A stretch of 55,655 bases of DNA, taken from the NCBI GenBank assembly GCA_021647705.1, contig JAKIUF010000029.1, forward strand, positions 1 through 55,655, in the 5' to 3' direction. The notes under the pieces are model-generated. The model made no database searches, was not told the origin of the DNA, and saw only the letters and a program-made list of their open reading frames with translations. Position numbers and translations under genes: made by a program. This DNA comes from Gammaproteobacteria bacterium. GTDB taxonomy: Bacteria; Pseudomonadota; Gammaproteobacteria; SZUA-152. Shown here in pieces: positions 35,979 through 44,247 of the stretch; position 1 is the first letter of the stretch; each line of letters begins with the position of its first letter.

Positions 35979-36018
35979 GGTACTCTCCGTACATTACTTG
36001 GCGGTTTTCCACCAAAAA

Positions 36019-37299
36019 TTAGATGTTTGTCAGTTTTCCTTCCAACCACGCGGGCAAATCATCCTGTGCCAGCGTTTCCTGATTTTGGGAGTGTTCACCC
36101 CGCAAAAACTTGATGCTCACCGTTTTTTGCGTCACTTCATCTTCACCTAACACCAGCGCAAACTGTGCGCCGCACTTGTCGGCCTTTTTAAACTGGCTTT
36201 TAAAACTGCCACCCCCGCAGTTTGTCATAATGCGTACTACTGGTATTGCATCACGCAACTGCTCGGCCAGCAACACGCCTTTTTTCTGCGCGGCGTCCCC
36301 CACCAGCACCAGATAAAGGTGAGGCCTGTTATCCGGCTGAAGGTTTTCACGCACCAGTGCCAGCAAACGTTCCAGCCCGATGGCAAAACCGGCAGACGGC
36401 GTTGCTTTTCCGCCTAACTGCTCCACCAGACCATCAAACCGGCCACCCGCACAGATTGTACCCTGTGCGCCCAGTTGATCCGTCACCCATTCAAACACCG
36501 TGCGACTGTAATAATCCAGCCCCCGTACCAGACACGGGTTAACACAATAGGTAATACCTGCGTCATCTAACAGACCACACAGTGTCTCAAAATGTTCACG
36601 CGATTCATCATCGAGATGCGCCATCAATTTAGGTGCATCAGCCACCACCTCCCGCAGTGCTGGATTTTTTGTATCCAGAATACGCAGCGGATTGCTGTCC
36701 AGACGTCGCAAGCTGTCTTCGTCGAGCTGGTCCTTGTGCTGCTCAAAATAGCGGACCAGTTCTTTGCGGTATACCGCACGTGATTCGCGCGTGCCCAGCG
36801 AATTCAGTTGCAACTCCACATTGTCCAGACCTAGCTGCTGCCACAAACGCGCCGTCATTAAAATCAGTTCTGCATCCAGATCCGGGCTGGCCATACCAAA
36901 GGTTTCAACACCGACTTGATGAAACTGGCGGTAGCGTCCCTTTTGCGGACGTTCGTGACGAAACATCGGTCCCGTGTACCACAGGCGCTGCACCTGATTG
37001 TGCAACAAACCATTTTGAATGGCCGCACGCACGCAGGGCGCGGTACCTTCAGGGCGCAGGGTCAGGTTGTCACCATTACGATCCGCGAAGGTATACATTT
37101 CCTTTTCGACGATATCGGTGACTTCACCAATGGATCGTTTGAACAATTCTGTTTTTTCCACAACAGGAAAACGGATTTCCTGATAACCGTAACGGCCCAG
37201 CAAGTCACGAATAATGGACTCCAGCTTTTGCCAGTACACCGTATCTTCCGGCAGAATGTCGTTCATGCCACGAATGGCCTGGATGATTTGTTGCGCCAT
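36019..37299 (-). CDS. hisS: Histidyl-tRNA synthetase
   Basis: 426 residues, normal length. Class II synthetase motifs are visible: IRGMNDILP at the start, motif 2 [19 protein letters not shown], the histidine motif [12 protein letters not shown] and motif 3 GFAIGLERL. The C-terminal anticodon-binding domain follows ([13 protein letters not shown] onward). It charges tRNA-His in the cytoplasm. It lies 23 bases after ispG and 40 before yfgM. Confidence 0.98.
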   Translation of the reverse strand: MAQQIIQAIRGMNDILPEDTVYWQKLESIIRDLLGRYGYQEIRFPVVEKTELFKRSIGEVTDIVEKEMYTFADRNGDNLTLRPEGTAPCVRAAIQNGLLHNQVQRLWYTGPMFRHERPQKGRYRQFHQVGVETFGMASPDLDAELILMTARLWQQLGLDNVELQLNSLGTRESRAVYRKELVRYFEQHKDQLDEDSLRRLDSNPLRILDTKNPALREVVADAPKLMAHLDDESREHFETLCGLLDDAGITYCVNPCLVRGLDYYSRTVFEWVTDQLGAQGTICAGGRFDGLVEQLGGKATPSAGFAIGLERLLALVRENLQPDNRPHLYLVLVGDAAQKKGVLLAEQLRDAIPVVRIMTNCGGGSFKSQFKKADKCGAQFALVLGEDEVTQKTVSIKFLRGEHSQNQETLAQDDLPAWLEGKLTNI

Positions 37300-37322
37300 A
37301 ATTATCTCAATCCTGCCGCCGA

Positions 37323-38471
37323 CTACGGCGCAGTCTGCTGAATGTTAATGTTTTCAAATGCGTCGGGATTTTCCAAACGCCGCTTAACCTCAGCACGCAC
37401 GGCACGTTCCAGTTCATCCAGCAATTCATCATTGCTCACTTTATGATCCGGTTTGCCATCAACATAAAGCAGGTTTGGCTCACCACCGGCCAGTCCAATA
37501 TCCGCCTCACGTGCCTCGCCCGGCCCGTTCACCACACAGCCAATCACCGCCACGTCCATAGGCTCCAGGATATCTTCCAGCCTTTCTTCCAGCGCGTTAA
37601 CGGTGGAAACCACATCAAACTGCTGGCGCGAACAGGAGGGACAGGCAATCAGATTGATGCCCTTGCTACGCACATGCAGGCTTTTCAGAATATCAAAACC
37701 GACTTTCACTTCCTGCACCGGATCAGCCGCCAGCGACACCCGTATCGTGTCACCAATACCCTGTGCCAGTAACATGCCCAGACCAATCGCGGATTTAACC
37801 GCACCCGAACGCGCACCACCCGCCTCGGTAATGCCCAGGTGCAGTGGCTGCTCAATTTGATCAGCCAGTAAACGATAAGCGGCCACCGTCATAAACACAT
37901 CCGATGCCTTGAGGCTGACCTTGAATTCCTGAAAATCCAGCTTGTCGAGCATATCGATATGACGCATCGCCGATTCAACCAGCGCCTCGGGTGTTGGCTC
38001 ACCGTATTTTTTCTGCAAATCCTTTTCCAGCGAACCCGCATTCACACCAATACGAATGGGAATATCATTATCCCGCGCCGCAGACACCACTGCCCGTACA
38101 CGATCTTCACGACCAATATTGCCTGGATTAATGCGCAGACAATCCACACCCAGCTCGGCCACACGCAGGGCAATTTTGTAATCAAAGTGAATATCGCTGA
38201 TCAGCGGCACATTAACGCGACGCCGGATTTCACCAAAAGCCTCGGCAGCCTCCATAGACGGAACGGAAACACGCACAATATCGACGCCAGCCGTTTCCAG
38301 AGACTGAATCTGTGCCACCGTCGCGTCTACATCCGTGGTTTCGGTATTGGTCATGCTTTGCACGGTAATGGGAGCATCCCCTCCCACCAATACGTCACCC
38401 ACACGAATCTGGCGCGATTTGCGGCGGGTTATTTGTTGATACTCTTGTCGATAATCCGGTTTTTCAGTCAT
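37323..38471 (-). CDS. ispG: 4-hydroxy-3-methylbut-2-enyl diphosphate synthase (flavodoxin)
   Basis: 382 residues. IspG (GcpE) catalyses the penultimate step of the MEP isoprenoid pathway using a 4Fe-4S cluster. Visible: [22 protein letters not shown] at the N-terminus in part, the TIM-barrel core (RINPGNIG), and the cluster ligands in CPSCSR and GCVVNGPGE near the C-terminus. It is preceded by its own upstream region, since an intrinsic terminator separates it from rodZ. It is therefore probably transcribed from a promoter at about 38472-38530 together with hisS. Confidence 0.98.
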   Translation of the reverse strand: MTEKPDYRQEYQQITRRKSRQIRVGDVLVGGDAPITVQSMTNTETTDVDATVAQIQSLETAGVDIVRVSVPSMEAAEAFGEIRRRVNVPLISDIHFDYKIALRVAELGVDCLRINPGNIGREDRVRAVVSAARDNDIPIRIGVNAGSLEKDLQKKYGEPTPEALVESAMRHIDMLDKLDFQEFKVSLKASDVFMTVAAYRLLADQIEQPLHLGITEAGGARSGAVKSAIGLGMLLAQGIGDTIRVSLAADPVQEVKVGFDILKSLHVRSKGINLIACPSCSRQQFDVVSTVNALEERLEDILEPMDVAVIGCVVNGPGEAREADIGLAGGEPNLLYVDGKPDHKVSNDELLDELERAVRAEVKRRLENPDAFENINIQQTAP

Positions 38472-38537
38472 AATTTTTATTCAAAAACTGCCTTCGCGTT
38501 CTGCCTTTTGCGGTTAAATGTGAATCAAGCATCAGCG

Positions 38538-38560
38538 AAAAAACAACCACACCGTGGTTG
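38538..38560 (-). terminator. Rho-independent terminator after rodZ
   Basis: On the minus strand CAACCAC, loop GGT, GTGGTTG is followed directly by six T (the A run 38538-38543 on the plus strand). It is a perfect seven-base stem. The surrounding gap (38472-38738) also holds short pieces of the dispersed repeat: TAAATGTGAATCAAGC at about 38513 and a GTCATTCTGGCGCAGGCCGG-like end near 38684. Confidence 0.8.
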
Positions 38561-38738
38561 CATAGGCTGAATTTGCTTTATCAAGCGATGTTTGATTTTA
38601 TATTTTTTTGTGCCGACGATATAACTTTCTGCATCATAATTTTAATCTCTATGGGTTCCATTCCCTGCAACTCGCTATGAATACCGTCATTCTGGCGCAG
38701 GCCGGTGTGACGTTAATGCCCCGTCAGTTTACCTAAAG

Positions 38739-39746
38739 CTATTCACCACCCATGTGTTCATCAGCAGTCCCAATACGTAAACGTACAGACCGGCGGTTGG
38801 CATACTGTGACAAATCGTATGCAGCACCGTTGTATAAAATATCCACGCCCTGTACATAACCCAGCTGCACGGTAAAAGGGGCAACACCTTTAACAAGACT
38901 CTGGGTGCCTGATTTACCCAACCGATAAACAAGACTCTCACCTTGGGCATCCCGCACCTCGGCCCAGGAATCACTGTTAAAAATCAATATCAACTCTGAA
39001 CGTTGACCAGCCGCCAAACCCTCAGCCTCAACCTTAACTTCAGGTATAACTTCAGGTATAACAACAGGCTCAGCAGGTATTTCCGGTGATGCCAATTCAC
39101 TTTGCTCTGTTTCAACGATCTGTTTTTCAACAACCTGTTTCTCAACAGGGCTTGGTGTTTCAATCGCCTGCGCATCATCCACTTTTTCTTCGGTCACTAT
39201 TTCCAGTGAGGGCACGGCTATTTCAACCGTTTGCTCCGTCAGGCGCGAACGTGTATCCGAACTCACCGCATCAGTCTGCTCACCTTCAGTGACCGGCCAC
39301 AAAAAATAAACCAGACCCACAATAAGCACACCTGCAAACCCGGCCTTTCCCAAATGATTTCCCGACGACTTATCACGCAGGGAAAACTGACTGGATATCT
39401 CATTGCTCATCTTGCCGTAAGTTTCGTTATTCACTGCCGATGCCGGATCAATGGTCTGCTCATGCACCGGCACCAATTCAGTAAAATCAGCAAGCACATC
39501 TTCTTCGGATAATTCCATCAAACGTGCATACGTGCGCAAATAACCCGCTGCAAACACTGGTGCGGCAAAATCTGCAATATCGCCCTGCTCCAGCGCCTTG
39601 ATTTTTCTCACATCGAGTTTTAAACGAGCCGCCACATCTTCAATGGATAAATCACGAGATTCACGCGCAATACGCAATCTGTCACCAGGTTGCAGGGAGA
39701 GCACATCCTGTTCCGAGTCCTGCTGCTTTTTATTGCGTTTACTCAC
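38739..39746 (-). CDS. rodZ: Cytoskeleton/cell-shape protein RodZ
   Basis: 335 residues: N-terminal helix-turn-helix (about 20-90, LRIARESRDLSIEDVAARLKL, YLRTYARLMEL), one membrane helix (about 134-150, FAGVLIVGLVYFLWPV), and a long Glu/Val/Pro-rich periplasmic spacer. A C-terminal DUF4115 domain (SWAEVRDAQGESLVYRLGKSG) ends the protein. RodZ links MreB filaments to the wall-elongation machinery. It lies 24 bases after pilW and is followed by a strong terminator. Confidence 0.95.
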   Translation of the reverse strand: MSKRNKKQQDSEQDVLSLQPGDRLRIARESRDLSIEDVAARLKLDVRKIKALEQGDIADFAAPVFAAGYLRTYARLMELSEEDVLADFTELVPVHEQTIDPASAVNNETYGKMSNEISSQFSLRDKSSGNHLGKAGFAGVLIVGLVYFLWPVTEGEQTDAVSSDTRSRLTEQTVEIAVPSLEIVTEEKVDDAQAIETPSPVEKQVVEKQIVETEQSELASPEIPAEPVVIPEVIPEVKVEAEGLAAGQRSELILIFNSDSWAEVRDAQGESLVYRLGKSGTQSLVKGVAPFTVQLGYVQGVDILYNGAAYDLSQYANRRSVRLRIGTADEHMGGE

Positions 39747-39770
39747 TTTTAATTCTCGCGACTCATATCT

Positions 39771-40586
39771 TTATTGTTGCTCGCTAGCTCCATCTCTTTC
39801 CTGGGCCTCTGCTTCCAATAACATGCGCATTTCATTGGAATCCGAATAATTCTGGCGCAACAGTGATTTATATTCTTTCACTGCTGTCATATCTCTCAGT
39901 CCTGTCTCCACCTGAATACCCAGCCACAGACCATCCGGGCCCAACGTAGCCACTTCCTGATAACGCTGCAAATAAGCTCGGGCCGACATCATGCGTTTTT
40001 TCTCAGCACTGACTCGTGCCATTTGCAACAGGGCTCCCGGTAATCGTGAGTCTATTTGCAAAGCTTTGCGTAAATAGGTTTCCGCCTTTTCCAGGTCAGG
40101 CACCTGCAACATGCACACACCCAGATTTTCAAGTGCCTCTGCGGGTGTGCGATATCGTCGACTTTTGATTGCCGTTAAAAAATGTTGTTCCGCTTCAGCA
40201 TACTTACCTTGCCCGCATAAAAACACGGCATAGTTATTCTGAATTGATCCATCATCCGGCTTAAGTTCCACGGCTTGCTGATAATGTGCTTCCGCTTTTT
40301 CCGGCTTGTCCATACGGATATACGCCAGTGCAATACTGCTATGCGCCTCGGCATATTCCGGCATCGTATCCACTGCTTTTTTCAATTTCTGCAAAGCCGC
40401 TTCATCACGCCCCTGCTGTAAATAACCCAGCCCCAGGCGAAGATTGGTATCCGCGATACGGAATTTGGCTCGGTCTTCACGCTCCTGTTCCTGCACAGTT
40501 GCACAGGCAAACAACATAAAACTCAATGCAATCACAGAGACCGTGCGTAAGGTCAGCGAACGCAGCAAGCTCATATCCGCTTTCAC
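39771..40586 (-). CDS. pilW: Type IV pilus biogenesis lipoprotein PilW/PilF
   Basis: 271 residues with a lipoprotein signal ([11 protein letters not shown]) and tetratricopeptide repeats ([62 protein letters not shown]). PilW/PilF places the secretin PilQ in the outer membrane. The position between rlmN and rodZ is the usual one. The start overlaps the rlmN stop (ATGA). The start at M1 or M5 cannot be decided. Confidence 0.93.
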   Translation of the reverse strand: MKADMSLLRSLTLRTVSVIALSFMLFACATVQEQEREDRAKFRIADTNLRLGLGYLQQGRDEAALQKLKKAVDTMPEYAEAHSSIALAYIRMDKPEKAEAHYQQAVELKPDDGSIQNNYAVFLCGQGKYAEAEQHFLTAIKSRRYRTPAEALENLGVCMLQVPDLEKAETYLRKALQIDSRLPGALLQMARVSAEKKRMMSARAYLQRYQEVATLGPDGLWLGIQVETGLRDMTAVKEYKSLLRQNYSDSNEMRMLLEAEAQERDGASEQQ

Positions 40587-41704
40587 CCTGTGGCTCGCTT
40601 ATTTTGTTGTCGCTGGGTTTTATCCTGCACCTGCCCCACCAATTGACCGCAGGCAGCGTCAATATCATCCCCTCGGGTACGGCGGGTCAACGTGATCAAA
40701 CCATTTTTGATCAATACTTCGCGGAAGCGCACAATCGCCGCATCACTTGAACGTCGATATTGCGTATTCGGAAACGGATTAAAGGGAATCAGGTTGATCT
40801 TGGACGGCACGCCTTTAAGCACCTTCGCCAACTCGCGTGCATGAGCAACACTGTCATTCACACCATCCAGCATAACGTATTCAATCGTCACCTTGCGCCG
40901 GGTGTCACCACTAATGTAATTAGTGCAGGCATCCAGCACTTCACGCAAAGGATACTTTTTATTCAGCGGCACCAGCACATCGCGCAGCTCATCGGTCGGC
41001 GCGTGCAAAGACAAGGCCAGCGCCACATCACTCACTTCTTTCAACCGCGCCAATGCAGGCACCACACCGGAAGTGCTCACCGTCACCCGGCGCTTCGACA
41101 AACCATAGGCAAAATCATCCACCAGTAAATCAATGGTCTTGACGGTGTTGTCAAAATTCAACAACGGTTCGCCCATGCCCATGAAAACCACATTGGAAAT
41201 AATGCGCTCATTTTTGCCATTGGCCAGCGGATCCCAGCCCAGCGCCTTGTTGGCCACCCACACCTGACCAATAATTTCGGCCACGCTCAGGTTACGGTTA
41301 AAGCCCTGCTGCCCCGTGGAACAAAAAGAGCATTCCAGCGCACAACCCACCTGGGAAGAGATACACAATGTGCCACGATTTTTTTCCGGGATAAAAACCG
41401 TTTCGACAGAATTGCCGTTATCCAGTTTCAATAGCCACTTATGCGTGCCATCCGCAGAGGCTTGATCAATCAATACCTCAGGCGTACGGATTTCAGCCAC
41501 TTCTTCAAGTTTGGCGCGCAAAGCCTTGCTCAGATTGGTCATCGCATCGAAACGATCAACACCATACTGATGCAACCATTGAATCACCTGTTTGGCACGG
41601 AAGGGCTTCTCCCCCATATCGGCGAAGAAGACCTCCATGTCCGCCCGTGAAAAGTTCAGCAGATTGGTTTTTGGACGCATTGGTGTTGGTATTAGTGTCG
41701 GCAT
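40583..41704 (-). CDS. rlmN: 23S rRNA/tRNA adenine-C2 methyltransferase RlmN (radical SAM)
   Basis: 373 residues from ATG 41704; the conserved part begins at [15 protein letters not shown], so an ATG at 41680 is an alternative. Radical-SAM cysteines are in ECSFCSTG preceded by GCAL (CxxxCxxC). [12 protein letters not shown], the SLHAP segment and the C-terminal AACGQL with the catalytic Cys are also present. RlmN methylates A2503 of 23S rRNA and A37 of some tRNAs. It is the first gene after ndk in the minus-strand run. Confidence 0.97.
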   Translation of the reverse strand: MPTLIPTPMRPKTNLLNFSRADMEVFFADMGEKPFRAKQVIQWLHQYGVDRFDAMTNLSKALRAKLEEVAEIRTPEVLIDQASADGTHKWLLKLDNGNSVETVFIPEKNRGTLCISSQVGCALECSFCSTGQQGFNRNLSVAEIIGQVWVANKALGWDPLANGKNERIISNVVFMGMGEPLLNFDNTVKTIDLLVDDFAYGLSKRRVTVSTSGVVPALARLKEVSDVALALSLHAPTDELRDVLVPLNKKYPLREVLDACTNYISGDTRRKVTIEYVMLDGVNDSVAHARELAKVLKGVPSKINLIPFNPFPNTQYRRSSDAAIVRFREVLIKNGLITLTRRTRGDDIDAACGQLVGQVQDKTQRQQNKRATG

Positions 41705-41738
41705 CAAGCTGGCTCGCTACATCTCAGGTAACACACAC

Positions 41739-42170
41739 TTAACGTGTGCGTGGACAAATTTCATCGTCCGAAAAGAAATAGGCAATTTCTTCAGCAGCCG
41801 TTTCCGGCGCATCAGAACCATGCACCGCATTTTCATCAATGGAGTCGGCAAAGTCGGCACGAATGGTGCCTGCGTCAGCTTCTTTGGGATTGGTCGCTCC
41901 CATCACTTCACGGTTTTTCAGAATAGCGCCTTCACCTTCCAGAACCTGCACCATCACCGGGCCGGAAATCATGAACGACACCAAATCCTTAAAAAATGGA
42001 CGTTCTTTATGCACGGCGTAAAACCCCTCGGCCTGTTCGCGGCTCAGGTGCAGCATTTTCGAGGCAATAATTTTCAGGCCGGCTTTTTCAAAACGCGCAT
42101 AAATGTCGCCGATATGGTTTTTGCCAACGGCGTCAGGTTTAACGATGGAAAAGGTTCTTTCTATGGACAT
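41739..42170 (-). CDS. ndk: Nucleoside diphosphate kinase
   Basis: 143 residues, full length. The phospho-carrier histidine is H117 in [26 protein letters not shown] and [14 protein letters not shown] are also typical. It transfers phosphate from ATP to other nucleoside diphosphates. First gene of the run; it diverges from the cytochrome-porin gene with a 184-base region between them. Confidence 0.98.
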   Translation of the reverse strand: MSIERTFSIVKPDAVGKNHIGDIYARFEKAGLKIIASKMLHLSREQAEGFYAVHKERPFFKDLVSFMISGPVMVQVLEGEGAILKNREVMGATNPKEADAGTIRADFADSIDENAVHGSDAPETAAEEIAYFFSDDEICPRTR

Positions 42171-42354
42171 GCTTGGTTTGCTCCAATAATTCTCAAAATA
42201 AAGGCCGGAAATCGGCCCAAGTTTTGCAAACCGCTGATTATACGCGAAATGCGGGCGGAAACCCTACACCCTCACGCGATGCAGACAAAAATTAAATTTC
42301 AACCAGGATTTATCGACTACGCTCCGGGTACCACTTACCCACAGGGAGATTTTA

Positions 42355-43629
42355 ATGAACGTCAATTACCGCTTTTCCCCCAGACAAACCGCACTGAGCC
42401 TGACCTTGCTGATATTAGGCATACTGGCAGTGCAAACGGCCCAGGCTAATCCGGCCTTTGCCCGTCAATACAATATGAGCTGTATCACCTGTCATGCAGC
42501 CTTCCCAAAGCTCAACAGCTTTGGTGAACAGTTTCTGGCAGACAATATCCGTCTGCCCAACTGGCGTGAGCAGATCGGCGTGGAAACCGGAGATGAGCGG
42601 CTGATGCTGCCCAAATTTCCACAGCTGGCGTTTCGCGCCCAGGCTTATGTACAAACCCGCGAATCTGAAGCACAAGACAACAGCGGCACCACTACCGCCG
42701 ACCCGGCTTCGGATTTTCAGGCACCCTATCTCATCAAATTACTGGCAGGCTCGCCGCTATCAGAGCACATTAGCTACTATTTTTACGCCATCTTCGCCGA
42801 AAAAGGGGGAAATGGCGAAACCATTGTAGAAGATGCCTGGATCACTCACGACAATTTATTCGACAGTGGCGTGGGTATGCTGCTGGGCCAGTTCCAGGTT
42901 TCCGACCTGATGTTTCCGCGTGAAGTCCGGCTCACGGTACAGGACTATATCCCCTACCGCATGGCGGGCATCACCTACGAACGCGGCGTGGCCTTTGACA
43001 CCGATGTCGGCCCCGTATCGCTGGCACTGGGCATCGTCAACGGCAACGGCATCGAAGCCAATGCCAAAGTCAACAGCCCCGGCTTCGGTCGCCCGGACCG
43101 TGCCTTCGACAATGACAGCACAAAAAGTGTGTTTGGCCGCATCGGCGGCGAGCTGGGCCCGGTGCGCATGGGCCTGTTTGGCCTTGATGGCAAGCAACGA
43201 GACGTGACAGACACACGCAACACCGACAAACAAGTCCTGGGAGTGGATGTCTCCGGCAATCACAACGACCGGATTTTCTGGTTTGTGCAACTGCTGCAAA
43301 ACCGCTGGGATGATTTTCTGGTACAGGGGCAAGCCGCAGAATGGAGCGGCGGTTTCGCTGGCCTGGACTATATTCACGACGACCGCTGGGCCTACTCCCT
43401 GTTATACAGTTATGCCGATGCCAATGATCTGGCCAACAGTGGCACTGTTTACGAAGGTATTGATCTCAACACCTTTACCGTCACCGCCTCTTATTATTTC
43501 ATGCGCAATGTCAAAGGCGTGATCGAGGTGAATATGGATCTGCAAGACAAGGATAACAATCCCAACGACGGTATCGGCCACGACACCAAAGAAGGCTATT
43601 TCCTGCTGGGGTTTGATACGGCATTTTGA
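42355..43629 (+). CDS. Cyc2-like outer-membrane cytochrome-porin fusion
   Basis: 424 residues. Signal peptide (about 1-31), then a short heme-binding part with a single site C43-I-T-C46-H47 (ARQYNMSCITCHAAFPKLNSFG). A region of about 350 residues built of amphipathic beta strands follows, ending FLLGFDTAF with the C-terminal Phe expected of an outer-membrane barrel. A single N-terminal heme fused to a porin is the architecture of Cyc2, the Fe(II)-oxidising outer-membrane cytochrome. Close relatives without proven iron oxidation also exist, so electron uptake is inference. It is separate from neighbours: divergent from ndk, followed by repeats. Confidence 0.75.
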   Translation: MNVNYRFSPRQTALSLTLLILGILAVQTAQANPAFARQYNMSCITCHAAFPKLNSFGEQFLADNIRLPNWREQIGVETGDERLMLPKFPQLAFRAQAYVQTRESEAQDNSGTTTADPASDFQAPYLIKLLAGSPLSEHISYYFYAIFAEKGGNGETIVEDAWITHDNLFDSGVGMLLGQFQVSDLMFPREVRLTVQDYIPYRMAGITYERGVAFDTDVGPVSLALGIVNGNGIEANAKVNSPGFGRPDRAFDNDSTKSVFGRIGGELGPVRMGLFGLDGKQRDVTDTRNTDKQVLGVDVSGNHNDRIFWFVQLLQNRWDDFLVQGQAAEWSGGFAGLDYIHDDRWAYSLLYSYADANDLANSGTVYEGIDLNTFTVTASYYFMRNVKGVIEVNMDLQDKDNNPNDGIGHDTKEGYFLLGFDTAF

Positions 43630-43637
43630 AAACAAGC

Positions 43638-43876
43638 CGCTTTTAAAAATTACCGAGTATTTAACGCAGAGGTCACAGAGACGCAAAGGACGCAAAGGAC
43701 GCAAAGGACGCAAAGGACGCAAAGGACGCAGAGAAAAACACTCTATGCCCTCTGCGTCTCTGTGATTTCTGTGTTTATAACACGCCACTTTTCAATACTA
43801 CGACAATATAACCTTCTGGTGTATTGGAACGCCTGTCCGGGAATATAAACCTCTGGATTCCAGTTAAAAACAGAAT
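43638..43876. repeat. Dispersed repeat, copy B, with a nine-base tandem array
   Basis: It has the same order of blocks as copy A (ATTACCGAGTATTTAACGC, CGCAGAG/CGCAAAG arms, CGCCACTTTTCAATACTACG, TGGATTCCAGTTAAAAACAG). Inside it ACGCAAAGG is repeated five times (43681-43725), then a variant ACGCAGAGA. The expansion appears in this copy only. Confidence 0.75.
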
Positions 43877-43957
43877 GTAGGGTGGGCACGTTGTTTGTGC
43901 CCACGGGTTGTAGGAAATTTTAGTTACCGCGTGGGCAAAAAAACATGCCCACCTTAC
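43877..43957. repeat. Imperfect hairpin repeat of GTAGGGTGGGCA type
   Basis: GTAGGGTGGGCACG at the left and TGCCCACCTTAC at the right (ending 43957) form arms around an internal GTGCCCACGGG. The same GTAGGGTGGGC text marks the ends of the segment at 33452-34046 and occurs at 48769-48797. Confidence 0.55.
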
Positions 43958-44027
43958 TGATACTAGAACGCGTCTTAAGCGTCACCCGGGAAATAATCAT
44001 CGCGTAATGTAGTCGGATGCAGAAGAC

Positions 44028-44068
44028 AACCGTTCGGCATATTAACGAATATGCAACGGTTATTTTTT
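44028..44068 (+). terminator. Strong Rho-independent terminator upstream of the SNF2 gene
   Basis: AACCGTT (44028-44034) pairs with AACGGTT (44055-44061), and GCATATT with AATATGC inside it around AACG. The hairpin is followed by ATTTTTTG. It is about 400 bases after the cytochrome-porin gene and 176 before the helicase start. It may end that transcript or the 3' end of an unannotated small RNA. Confidence 0.8.
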
Positions 44069-44214
44069 GAGCGGTTCTAACTCGCCATGTTACTCAATTC
44101 GGGAAGATTCCTTCTGTTGGCCGCTGCTAGCCAGTTGTGAAATAATAATAACGACCGGACGGGTATTTATTCTTCCCATCCTCGGCAACCAACAACATAA
44201 AAGCGTTTCAACAA

Positions 44215-44247
44215 ATGCCAAAACTGCAAATTGAGAACTGGATGTGA
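44215..44247 (+). other. Possible ten-codon leader overlapping the SNF2 start
   Basis: ATG 44215 opens a frame coding MPKLQIENWM and stopping at TGA 44245-44247. That TGA overlaps the GTG start of the helicase (GTGA). No strong ribosome binding site is seen for either. It could allow translational coupling, or be chance. Confidence 0.25.

Noticed and set aside
41592-42449. 285-residue plus-strand frame opposite rlmN and ndk
   Set aside because: It lies antisense to two certain housekeeping genes and its amino-acid pattern is that of a mirrored coding frame.
43681-43725. Tandem units that could suggest a CRISPR array
   Set aside because: Units are nine bases with no spacers; it is a simple tandem repeat inside a dispersed repeat.
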